Source: DATJHM01 sp035493895
Lineage (GTDB): Bacteria > Chloroflexota > Ktedonobacteria > Ktedonobacterales > Ktedonobacteraceae
DNA length: 64,000 nucleotides
Direction: 5' to 3'
Assembly: GCA_035493895.1 (NCBI GenBank)
Contig: DATJHM010000231.1
Span: 34,206-98,205, forward strand
A model generated the notes under the pieces. The model saw nothing but the letters and a program-made list of their open reading frames with translations, had not been told where the DNA came from and did not search any database. Below, piece after piece: positions 43,729 to 52,214 of the stretch. Position 1 is the stretch's first letter. Every line of letters starts with the position of its first letter. The translations under genes were made by a program, and so were the position numbers.

Positions 43729-46700
43729 TTAGTGAGATGCTCGCATCAGAGGTGTATCATACTCACCGGCATCGGCAAAGTCGCAGGCCGAGATGGTCGT
43801 ATTCTGCGGTTGGACGCGCCAGAAGTAGGGCAGGAACTGTTCCCACTGCTCGAGAATGTTCTCAGCATGTTTACTACGCGTCTTGCGCGCATGCCACTCA
43901 ACCACTGTGCGGAGCGCCTCTACTTCGCGCGACTCTATCACGCGTTGCAGATCGACCATCTCAGTGTTACAGTTCGCCTGGAAACGGGATTCCGTATCCA
44001 GCACGTAGGCCACGCCCGAAGACATACCAGCACCGAAGTTCTGACCCGTCTCACCAAGCACCACAACCATACCACCGGTCATATACTCACACCCGTGATC
44101 GCCCAGACCCTCAACCACAGCCACCGCACCACTATTGCGCACCGCGAAACGCTCGCCCGCACGACCCGCGGCAAAGAGATAGCCACTTGTGGCCCCATAG
44201 AGCACCGTATTGCCCACGATCGTGTTTTCCTCAGAAGCAAATGCCGCATCCATCGGAGGAGCAATAATAATCTGACCACCTGTCATGCTCTTTCCGACAT
44301 AATCATTGGCGTCGCCATTGAGGATCAGACGCATGCCCGCAACGTTGAACGCGCCAAAGCTCTGACCGGCCGATCCCTGGAAAGAGCAGGTCACGCTCAC
44401 ACCCGGCAAACCTTTATTGCCATAGCGCCGCGCAATCTCACCTGCCAGGCTCGCGCCAATCGTGCGATCATCGTTATGAATAATGTGCTGAGAGAGCACA
44501 CTCCGTTCGCCATTCAGCGCCTGCTCGGCTTCCTGCAATATCTCGTCAGCCAGTGCAGAGTGAGGTACGTCTGTATGGGCGTCGGGAGAGGACAGCACAG
44601 GCATTGCCACGAGCAGGGCATTCAGATCGATACTGCCATCCTCAGGACATTCCAGCAGATCAGCACGACCGACCAGATCCTCCAGGCGCGTAATACCGAG
44701 CTGAGCCATGAACTCACGCACTTCTTCAGCCACCAGCGTCAGGTAGTTGATAATAAACTGCGGGCGACCTGTGAATTTAGCACGCAGATCCTCACGCTGA
44801 GTCGCGATACCGGCGGGACAGGTATTCAAATGACACTGGCGAGCCATATCGCAACCCAGCGAGACCAGAGCTGCCGTACCGAAGCCGAACTCCTCCGCTC
44901 CCAGCATCGCGCCGATGATCACGTCACGCCCGGTCTTGAATCCACCATCGACGCGCACTTTCACGCGACGACGCAGGCCATTGCGTACCAGCACCTGCTG
45001 TGTCTCCGCCAACCCAAGCTCCCAGGGCAGACCAACATGCTTGATGGACTGAAGAGGCGAAGCGCCAGTACCACCATCATGTCCGCTAATCAAGACATAA
45101 TCCGCATGGCCCTTTGCCACACCAGCGGCGATTGTGCCCACACCCAGGCTCGACACGAGTTTGACGCCGACGCGAGCCGTTGGATTCACCTGATGCAGAT
45201 CATAGATCAGTTGCGCGATATCCTCAATACTATAAATGTCGTGATGAGGCGGCGGCGAGATCAGCGGTACGCCGGGCTTTGTATGGCGCAGGCGAGCGAT
45301 CAAAGGCGTCACTTTCGAGGATGGAAGCTGACCACCCTCGCCCGGTTTCGAGCCCTGAGCCATCTTAATCTCCAGCTCGTCCGCGCGCACCAGGTACTCC
45401 GTCGTCACGCCGAAGCGAGCGGAAGCCACCTGCTTGATTTTGCTACTGACCGGGAAACCCTCAAGCGTCTCATGATACCAATCGGGATCTTCACCGCCTT
45501 CTCCGGTATTATTGCGGTTCCCGATACTATTCATCGCGGCCGCAATCGTACGATGCGTCTCAGGGTTCAGCGCGCCGACCGACATCGCCGAAATCACGAA
45601 GCGGGCGCGAATAGATTCCATCGACTCCACCTGATCCAGCGGAATAGGTGTTGCATCCTTAAACTTCAACAGGTCGCGCAACGCAGTCGGCGGACGATGA
45701 TAGACCATCGATGTAAATTGTTTGTAATCCTCCACCGTGCCGGACTGAGAGGCTTTTTGCAGCGCACGCACAATCAGCGGATTGAAGGCATGATACTCAG
45801 CATCACGACGGAAGCGGAAACGACCCAGGTCATTCAGCTTGCGGCGTTTCGTATTCGCCTCAGTACCATCCTGCTGCAAGAGACCCTGGCAATACGTAAT
45901 CGTCTGTTCAGCAATCTGTGTAAGCGTCACTTTTCCAGGGAACAACGCAGAACCGGCGAAACAGCGCTCTGCCAGCTCAGGAGCGAGCCCGATAATCTCA
46001 AACTGACCGGCTCCGACGATATTGCGCAGCGTCGAGATACCCATGCGCGCCATCACCTTGCGCAACCCTTCCTCAATCGAGTAGAGATAGGTCTCGACGG
46101 CCTCATCGGGCGTCAAATGTTCCAGTTTGCGCTCACCGGCCAGAGCGCGTACGCTCGTCAGGGCCAGCGTTGGCACCACAGCCTCTGCACCATACCCGAG
46201 CAGCAAACCAATCTGGTGCACATCACAGACCGTCCCGGTCTCGCAAAGCAGAGCAGCCTGCATACGCAAATCACGGCGAATCAGAGAGCGGTGAACGGCT
46301 CCAACCGCAATCACCATAGGGATAGGAGCTTGCTGGAGGGAGGCATCGGTATCGCTCAAGATCAGCAGTGTTGCCCCGGACTGAACGGCAAGAGCAGCCT
46401 CCTCTTCCAGACGCGAGAGCGCCTGCTCAAGGGCAGCGGGACCATCGGCAATCGAAAAAGTCGTATGCAACGTATGTGCGCGGAACTGAGGATCGGACTG
46501 AGAGCGAAGTACAGAAAGTTCCGTTTCCGTCAACAGTGGACTCTGGATGTGCAAGAGATGCGCATGTTCGGGCGACTCAGTCAGCAGGCTCTGTCGTTTG
46601 CCCAGATAGTAGTCAAGCGACATCACGACCTTCTCGCGCAAAGGATCGATAGGCGGATTGGTCACCTGGGCGAAGCGCTGGCGGAAGTAGTCCGAGAACG

Positions 46701-48270
46701 AGCGCTTCTGCTGAGAGAGGGGCGCGATAGGCGCATCATCACCCATGCTCCAGGTTGGCTCCTTATGTTCCGCAAGGATCGGGCGGAGCACCATCTCCAC
46801 ATCCTCATGAGTATACCCGAACAGTTGCTGACGAGCGAACAACGATTCGGCGTCCAGCAATGTATGCACAGGCTCTGCATTTTCGGCAAGCTTGCTGAGG
46901 TAGGACATATGCTGACCGACCCACTCTTGATAGGGCTGACGAGAGGCCAGAGCAGACTTTATCTCCTGGTCGCGCAAAATTACGTTGCGCTCCACATCCA
47001 CTGCAATCATCTCACCAGGGCCGAGGCGACCAAGCTCAACAATATCATGAGGATCGCAGCGTAGCACCCCGGTTTCCGAAGCTACCATCAACAGGCCATC
47101 GCGCGTCAGCGTATAGCGAGCGGGACGAAGACCGTTACGGTCAAGAGCAGCACCAACCGTGCGCCCATCCGTAAAGACCAGTGCAGCAGGGCCATCCCAG
47201 GGCTCAAGGATGCCAGCATGATACTCGCACCACGCACGTTCGGCCTCGGTGACTGCCGCATCCTGCTCCCAGGCAGGCGGAATCATCATCTGCATCGAGT
47301 GCAGCAGGTCACGACCAGAAACAGCCAGCAGTTCGAGGGCCATATCCAGGCGCGCAGAATCACTGGCCTCAGGCGTCAGTACCGGCAGAAGCGTCTCGAT
47401 CTTTTCGCCCCAGAGAGGTGAAGAGAGAGATTGTTCGCGGGCCTGCATCCAGTTCTGATTCCCCTGAATTGTATTGATTTCACCATTATGAGCAAGCAGA
47501 CGCATAGGTTGAGCGAGAGGCCATGCGGGGAAGGTATTGGTACTATAGCGTTGATGGAAAACGGCGATTGCACTGGTATAACGGGGGTCAGCAAGATCAA
47601 GGTAGAAGCGGGCTAATTCATTAGGGGCGAGAAGACCTTTATAGATGAGAGTAGAGCTGGAAAGAGAAACAATATAGCAGCCTTCAATATGTGCCTCGCG
47701 CAAACGAAGTTCGCAGAGACGGCGCGCATAATAGAGAGAACGCTCGAATTCCTCTGGCGAAAGGGTTGCTGGTCGCGCAAGCAACACCTGAGCAATATCA
47801 GGGGCAATCAGGCGCGCTTTGCTACCGAGCACAGTATAATCCACAGGAGGATTGCGCCAGGTAAGCAAAGAGAGACCGGCCTCTGCGAGCGACTGCTCAA
47901 TAAGCTGGCGAGCAGTGGTATGAGAGGCAAGCGAACGTTCTTGAGAGGGCAGAAAAAGCATACCTACCGCCAGATCAGCAGGATCGGAGATAGAAATATG
48001 CTGAAGTGCTAATTCCTCACACAGCAGAGTTTTGGGTATCTGGGTCAGAATGCCAGCTCCATCACTTGTCTCAGCATCTGCATCCTGAGCACCACGATGA
48101 GTCAGGCGCGCCAGGGCATCAAGGGCCGTTTGAACAATAAAGTGACTAGGCTGGCCGGAGACCTGAGCCAAAAAGCCAGTACCACAGGCATCATGCTCCC
48201 AGCGTCCATCATAAAGAGGATACTGTAAACCTGTAGAATCAGTGGCATTGTTCTTGTGCATTGTATACAT
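43729..48270 (-). CDS. gltB: Glutamate synthase, large subunit
   Basis: 1513 residues. Converts glutamine plus 2-oxoglutarate to two glutamates. The N-terminal glutaminase domain has its nucleophile C29 in HDACGTGF, exposed after propeptide cleavage. The FMN-binding synthase domain and the 3Fe-4S cysteines in CDMARQCHLNTC are present, and the C-terminal beta-helix domain is intact. No small subunit (gltD) is adjacent, so the electron donor may be ferredoxin or a GltD encoded elsewhere. ATG 48270 has GGGAGAG 7 bases upstream. A promoter lies 230 bases upstream with a long leader. Confidence 0.95.
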   Translation of the reverse strand: MYTMHKNNATDSTGLQYPLYDGRWEHDACGTGFLAQVSGQPSHFIVQTALDALARLTHRGAQDADAETSDGAGILTQIPKTLLCEELALQHISISDPADLAVGMLFLPSQERSLASHTTARQLIEQSLAEAGLSLLTWRNPPVDYTVLGSKARLIAPDIAQVLLARPATLSPEEFERSLYYARRLCELRLREAHIEGCYIVSLSSSTLIYKGLLAPNELARFYLDLADPRYTSAIAVFHQRYSTNTFPAWPLAQPMRLLAHNGEINTIQGNQNWMQAREQSLSSPLWGEKIETLLPVLTPEASDSARLDMALELLAVSGRDLLHSMQMMIPPAWEQDAAVTEAERAWCEYHAGILEPWDGPAALVFTDGRTVGAALDRNGLRPARYTLTRDGLLMVASETGVLRCDPHDIVELGRLGPGEMIAVDVERNVILRDQEIKSALASRQPYQEWVGQHMSYLSKLAENAEPVHTLLDAESLFARQQLFGYTHEDVEMVLRPILAEHKEPTWSMGDDAPIAPLSQQKRSFSDYFRQRFAQVTNPPIDPLREKVVMSLDYYLGKRQSLLTESPEHAHLLHIQSPLLTETELSVLRSQSDPQFRAHTLHTTFSIADGPAALEQALSRLEEEAALAVQSGATLLILSDTDASLQQAPIPMVIAVGAVHRSLIRRDLRMQAALLCETGTVCDVHQIGLLLGYGAEAVVPTLALTSVRALAGERKLEHLTPDEAVETYLYSIEEGLRKVMARMGISTLRNIVGAGQFEIIGLAPELAERCFAGSALFPGKVTLTQIAEQTITYCQGLLQQDGTEANTKRRKLNDLGRFRFRRDAEYHAFNPLIVRALQKASQSGTVEDYKQFTSMVYHRPPTALRDLLKFKDATPIPLDQVESMESIRARFVISAMSVGALNPETHRTIAAAMNSIGNRNNTGEGGEDPDWYHETLEGFPVSSKIKQVASARFGVTTEYLVRADELEIKMAQGSKPGEGGQLPSSKVTPLIARLRHTKPGVPLISPPPHHDIYSIEDIAQLIYDLHQVNPTARVGVKLVSSLGVGTIAAGVAKGHADYVLISGHDGGTGASPLQSIKHVGLPWELGLAETQQVLVRNGLRRRVKVRVDGGFKTGRDVIIGAMLGAEEFGFGTAALVSLGCDMARQCHLNTCPAGIATQREDLRAKFTGRPQFIINYLTLVAEEVREFMAQLGITRLEDLVGRADLLECPEDGSIDLNALLVAMPVLSSPDAHTDVPHSALADEILQEAEQALNGERSVLSQHIIHNDDRTIGASLAGEIARRYGNKGLPGVSVTCSFQGSAGQSFGAFNVAGMRLILNGDANDYVGKSMTGGQIIIAPPMDAAFASEENTIVGNTVLYGATSGYLFAAGRAGERFAVRNSGAVAVVEGLGDHGCEYMTGGMVVVLGETGQNFGAGMSSGVAYVLDTESRFQANCNTEMVDLQRVIESREVEALRTVVEWHARKTRSKHAENILEQWEQFLPYFWRVQPQNTTISACDFADAGEYDTPLMRASH

Positions 48271-48497
48271 AAGATTGCTCTCCCAAAAAACTTGGTCATC
48301 TCACTGCAAGGAGGCGCCTGCGCTGGAGCCGTTGTAGTGACGATCAAAACAGCGGTCGTCAAAACCACCAGAGTGAACTTGGTTGGGACCCTGAACAGGG
48401 CAAAATAGCGGACGGTGCATGCGTATTTTAGAACGCACAATAAACAAAGGGGAGCTGCTCAGCTCATTGTGGAACAGCGATGTTACCTGTTTGAACA
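48271..48497 (-). promoter_or_regulatory. Long leader of gltB
   Basis: About 220 bases between promoter and gltB start on the minus strand. It contains an inverted GAGCTG/CAGCTC element and a 39-codon open frame ending 31 bases before gltB. No known riboswitch or T-box sequence was recognised. Confidence 0.35.
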
Positions 48498-48526
48498 ATT
48501 ATAGCACAAGAGGGTGGTGCAAACAA
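48498..48526 (-). promoter_or_regulatory. Promoter of gltB
   Basis: TTGTTT (48521-48526), 17-base spacer, consensus TATAAT (48498-48503) on the minus strand. Confidence 0.7.
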
Positions 48527-48630
48527 GTTTTCGCTATGTAACATCTATCCACACTCGTGGGAACGTTATGTCACTTTTCCGCGCTTTTGGGCCTGACGAA
48601 ACGACCAGGCACCAGCATGGCTTCTAGAGA

Positions 48631-49620
48631 TCAGTGAGCCGCATGATTGACAAACTGAGCCGCAAAACCTAACGCAATGATTACCAGCAAGATGATGATA
48701 ATAATCACTCCGGCGTAGAGAAAGTCACGCTGCAAACGGCCCGCCCCCGGCTTATCCGGCACATAGCGCACAGGCTTCACCTCATCCAGATTCTCCAGGT
48801 CGTGGAGCATATCACGCATATTTTGATAACGCTTTTCTGGATCACGACGCACTGCACGCATCACCACTGTCGCCAGCTCCGGCGAGATCGTCGCATTGCA
48901 AGCAAGCAGGCTGGGCGGGTCTTGCGAGACATGCTGGTTCATCACTGCGAAGACGTTCTCGCCCTCAAAAGGGGTATGACCACAGAGCATCTCATACAAA
49001 ATTACCCCTACGGCATAAATATCCGAGCTGGCCGTACCACGCTGCCCCTTGATCTGTTCGGGAGACATATAATCGGGCGTACCAACCGTGCCGGAGAGTC
49101 CACGCCAGGTCACGCGGCGCGCCCCCTCAAGCAGGGCAATCCCAAAATCGATAATCTTCACCGATCCATCCTCAAGGATCATAATATTCTCAGGCTTCAC
49201 ATCTCGATGCAACACACCATGCTCATGGCAATACGCCAACGCATCGCAGAGCTGGATCGCAAGACGTATCACTTCAACCGGAGGAAACGGCTTCTGCTCG
49301 TGATCTTCAATTACCCCGCGCAGCGTGCGACCTTTAATATATTCAACGACAAGATAGAGCTCGCTACGCTTCTCCTCAGTATTGAGCGCGAGTTGCACAT
49401 GGGGATGACGCAGCAGGCTGCCGATTTCAGCTTCGCGTCGATAACGTTCGAAGACGGCAACGTTGCCAATCATATCGTCATTAGGAAATTTCAGGACAAC
49501 GAGCTGCCCTTCATGTTGCAGATCTTTCGCCAGAAAGACATGGCTCATCCCACCATGCCCTAAATGCTGAACAATTTCGTAATGATCTATTCGCGCGCCA
49601 GGTGTATAAGCTATCGTCAT
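48631..49620 (-). CDS. Ser/Thr protein kinase with C-terminal membrane helix
   Basis: 329 residues. Kinase domain about 8-265: GHGGMSHVFLAKD, lysine in VVLKFPND, catalytic loop VLHRDVKPENIM, KIIDFGIAL and SPEQIKGQRG; all key residues present. C-terminal membrane helix (AGVIIIIILLVIIALGFAA, about 302-320) anchors it with the kinase inside; no extracellular sensor domain follows, so input is likely intracellular or by dimerisation in the membrane. Start taken at ATG 49620; a TTG at 49629 is possible. Stand-alone gene downstream of an APC permease gene region. Confidence 0.88.
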   Translation of the reverse strand: MTIAYTPGARIDHYEIVQHLGHGGMSHVFLAKDLQHEGQLVVLKFPNDDMIGNVAVFERYRREAEIGSLLRHPHVQLALNTEEKRSELYLVVEYIKGRTLRGVIEDHEQKPFPPVEVIRLAIQLCDALAYCHEHGVLHRDVKPENIMILEDGSVKIIDFGIALLEGARRVTWRGLSGTVGTPDYMSPEQIKGQRGTASSDIYAVGVILYEMLCGHTPFEGENVFAVMNQHVSQDPPSLLACNATISPELATVVMRAVRRDPEKRYQNMRDMLHDLENLDEVKPVRYVPDKPGAGRLQRDFLYAGVIIIIILLVIIALGFAAQFVNHAAH

Positions 49621-49820
49621 ACAAATCAACGCATTTCTCTATTTAGACAATGAGTTCCCGTGCTCCTGGTGCATCTTGACTTGATTTTCAGGTTGCATGT
49701 ACCTGTTTCCCCCCTGAGAACGAGAGAAAGGTGTCAATGTCCTTTCTCACCCCTTGAGGATACCGAAACTAGTATAGCATAGGAAAGACATGAGAACTAG
49801 AGGAGGGGAAGGAGTAAGCA

Positions 49821-49852
49821 GGGCTTCGCAAAAGGCACCCTTTGCGAAGCCC
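49821..49852 (-). terminator. Hairpin after the APC permease gene
   Basis: GGGCTTCGCAAA (49821-49832) pairs perfectly with 49841-49852. On the minus strand a pyrimidine-rich tail follows, so it may act as the permease terminator. Confidence 0.5.
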
Positions 49853-49900
49853 GAATGCGTGAGTTCCTCTATACAGGAAGGAAGGAACGCGGATGAGGGA

Positions 49901-51457
49901 TTATTCTCCACCTGCCGCGCTGAGCGAGACATCAGCAACAGCTTTTTCTTTGTAATCTTCTGGATGGAGAATACGAATTCCTTGTGTAAGCTGACGATAG
50001 TACAGGTAGCCAAAGCCAATGACCAGCCAGGCCACACTGAAGATAATCGCAATGGCCGCATTCAGCGCCGAAGCGCCACCCGTCACGATTGCGTAGTAGA
50101 TGACGCCGATGAGCAGGCCAATATTCAGAATAGCTCCCAGAATAGGAGCGATTATCGTTGTGAACATACCACGCTTCTCCACACCAGCGAAGGCAATGAC
50201 GCAGATGATATTCGTCATGCCGTAGAGCAGGAATGTCCCGACGTTCGAGATCAACGTCACCTGTGTCAGCTTGTTCACATCGAGCACACCATACGAGCCT
50301 ACAATCGCTGAGATGACCGTCAGGACGATGACGCCGACGTGAGGCGTACGAAAACGACCGTGCAAGAAACCAAAGACCGCCGGGAGCTCTGTATCTTTGC
50401 CCATCGCATAGGTCACACGCACACCCGTGTTCAGGCAAGAGAGAGAGGTGCCGACCAGCGCTATCACCACGCTCGCCGCCAGGATAATTGCGTAGGCCAG
50501 ACCATTGCCTCCCAGCAGACTATTCCCCAGGATCTTCGCCATATCGCCAATCGGGGCTGCGGAAGCGTAGGCTGCGGCATAGCCCGTCGCATTCCCAACT
50601 TTGAGACCGGTATTAATAAAGAAGTTCGCTGCAAAGTACTCCAGGAAGTAGAAAATCACGGCCTGAATGACCAGCGAGAGAATAACGCCGCGCGGAATAT
50701 CACGACCCGGATTTTTCGCTTCTGCGGCCAGCGCCGTCGCCGACTCAAAACCCACCACCAGCAGGATCGCAATCGTCGATTGGAATATCAAACCGCCGAA
50801 GCTATGCGGTGTAATCACGCTGAGGGCCGAAGGATGCAGGTATTGGACGTTCGGATGAGTAGCCCGATAGACAATAGCTAATATGGAGAAGCTGACGAGC
50901 GCCAGGATCTGGAGCACGTTAATGATAATGTTCGCGACGGTTGCACCCTGCACGCCTATGTAGGCAATTCCGCCTACGATCGCGGCGAAGATAATACAAA
51001 CAAGCACCTCTTGCCAGCCCGCACCAAAGCTCGGGACAAAAGTCTGGATAATATAGGTGATCACCAGTCCCATGAAAGCAACCATCACCCCGGGATAAAT
51101 CCAGTAGTAGAGGTGCGAGGCCCAACCAACGATGAATTTACTGATACGTGCGAATTTAAAATGGCGGTGCTCTTCCTGCTGGAGGAGAGAGGCTTCAGCG
51201 AAAAAATAAGAACTTCCAGCACCGGCTTCGGGATACCGTTTGGCCAATGCCGCATACGAGACAGCGGTGAGCAAGGCGATCGCAGTCGCTACGAAGACCG
51301 CAAACCACATACTTGGGGCGGAGTCAGATGGCGCTTGCAATTGATACGTCGTCCAGAGGAAGGCCCCTGGTGCAATCAGCGCCATGGCGTTGATGGTAAT
51401 TCCGGTCAGGCCAAGCGTAGGTTGCATGCCCGATTCACTGGTTGATTGAGCTGCCAT
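49901..51457 (-). CDS. APC-superfamily amino acid/amine permease
   Basis: 518 residues with about 12-13 membrane helices, e.g. GITINAMALIAPGAFLWTTYQ, VGWASHLYYWIYPGVMVAF and VVGFESATALAAEAKNPGR. The last is the APC consensus (GFE..A..A.E..NP.R) near helix 6. Substrate cannot be read; family members import amino acids or polyamines by proton symport. Ribosome binding site GAAGGGAG lies upstream. The gene sits behind a structured leader of about 250 bases, and is near a glutamine-synthetase-family gene and PEP carboxylase. Confidence 0.88.
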   Translation of the reverse strand: MAAQSTSESGMQPTLGLTGITINAMALIAPGAFLWTTYQLQAPSDSAPSMWFAVFVATAIALLTAVSYAALAKRYPEAGAGSSYFFAEASLLQQEEHRHFKFARISKFIVGWASHLYYWIYPGVMVAFMGLVITYIIQTFVPSFGAGWQEVLVCIIFAAIVGGIAYIGVQGATVANIIINVLQILALVSFSILAIVYRATHPNVQYLHPSALSVITPHSFGGLIFQSTIAILLVVGFESATALAAEAKNPGRDIPRGVILSLVIQAVIFYFLEYFAANFFINTGLKVGNATGYAAAYASAAPIGDMAKILGNSLLGGNGLAYAIILAASVVIALVGTSLSCLNTGVRVTYAMGKDTELPAVFGFLHGRFRTPHVGVIVLTVISAIVGSYGVLDVNKLTQVTLISNVGTFLLYGMTNIICVIAFAGVEKRGMFTTIIAPILGAILNIGLLIGVIYYAIVTGGASALNAAIAIIFSVAWLVIGFGYLYYRQLTQGIRILHPEDYKEKAVADVSLSAAGGE

Positions 51458-51499
51458 AAAGAGAAATACTCCCTTCCGTGGTGTCTTTCATAGAAAAAG

Positions 51500-51745
51500 A
51501 ACAGTTCTAGATACCCCACCCATTTGAGCAAGTGGGTGGAAAGAAAGGCCCCGAGGGGATCGGTTTTGTGGGAAATGCGCACAATCCCACCATCTGTCAG
51601 GGAACGGTTTACAGCAACCGGACATCATGTCATCTGCTGCTCACAAGCTCATCTTCCCTTCATGCGAAAGAAAGGGTTCCTGACAGCAATTTCAATATAG
51701 CGGGCATCATTACCTGAAGGGCTCTCCTTGCCCTGAGCGAGAGGG
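51500..51745 (-). promoter_or_regulatory. Structured leader upstream of the APC permease
   Basis: Read on the minus strand, several hairpins lie in a row. The largest pairs 51676-51686 with 51595-51606 (CTGTCAGGAAC with one bulge) and encloses a CGGTT-TACAGC-AACCG hairpin. Others are CCACCCA/TGGGTGG (51516-51539) and GGGC/GCCC (51719-51733). The arrangement suggests a cis-regulatory RNA, but I could not match it to a known class. Confidence 0.35.
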
Positions 51746-52214
51746 AGAAGCATCGTCGTTGTACTGCTTGCACTTTCTCTTCTTTATAATAAGCAGTATA
51801 CGTTTCGCTCTGAGCAATTCATACAGCAAAAATATAAAAGCTTCAGGCCGTATTTTTGTGCACATTATACGAAAAGCGTCTTGATTCTAGAGAATTCGCT
51901 CAATTTTTTCTCAAAAAATAGCCCAAAAATGTAAATATATCTCGCTGTCAATCGAGCAATATCCTGCTTTTTTGTGCAAAATAACTTGTGAAAATTTATC
52001 GCGCACGCGGTGAAGAACTTTTTTCTGCGGGCAACGATTTTCTACGACAGGGAAAGAACACACGTAATAGTGAAAAATATTTGTGCAAGATGTCCAGACA
52101 AAAAAGCCTTTTCGCCAAAGCGCATATGATAAAATTACAACAAAGCAGGCACAACGAAGAGCCGAGAAAAGAGAGGCGATGATCGCTACTATGGAGGATT
52201 ATAAGGACGAAATA
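51746..52214. other. AT-rich region between APC permease leader and ppc
   Basis: No gene supported. A TATTAT box near 51793 on the minus strand could start the permease leader but lacks a good -35. Short frames near 51988-52180 precede ppc in its frame and may be upstream of its true start. Confidence 0.35.

Noticed and set aside
43732..47064. A 1110-codon open frame on the plus strand opposite gltB
   Set aside because: It is the complement shadow of gltB. The protein is rich in His, Arg and Gln without domains, while gltB on the other strand carries all family motifs.
48102..48440. Threonine/valine-rich leader-like peptide frame before gltB
   Set aside because: The frame continues far into gltB and has no ribosome binding site, so it does not behave like a true attenuator peptide.
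51500..51745. Glycine, lysine, cyclic-di-AMP or cyclic-di-GMP riboswitch
   Set aside because: Conserved core sequences of these classes were not found, so the leader is reported only as structured.
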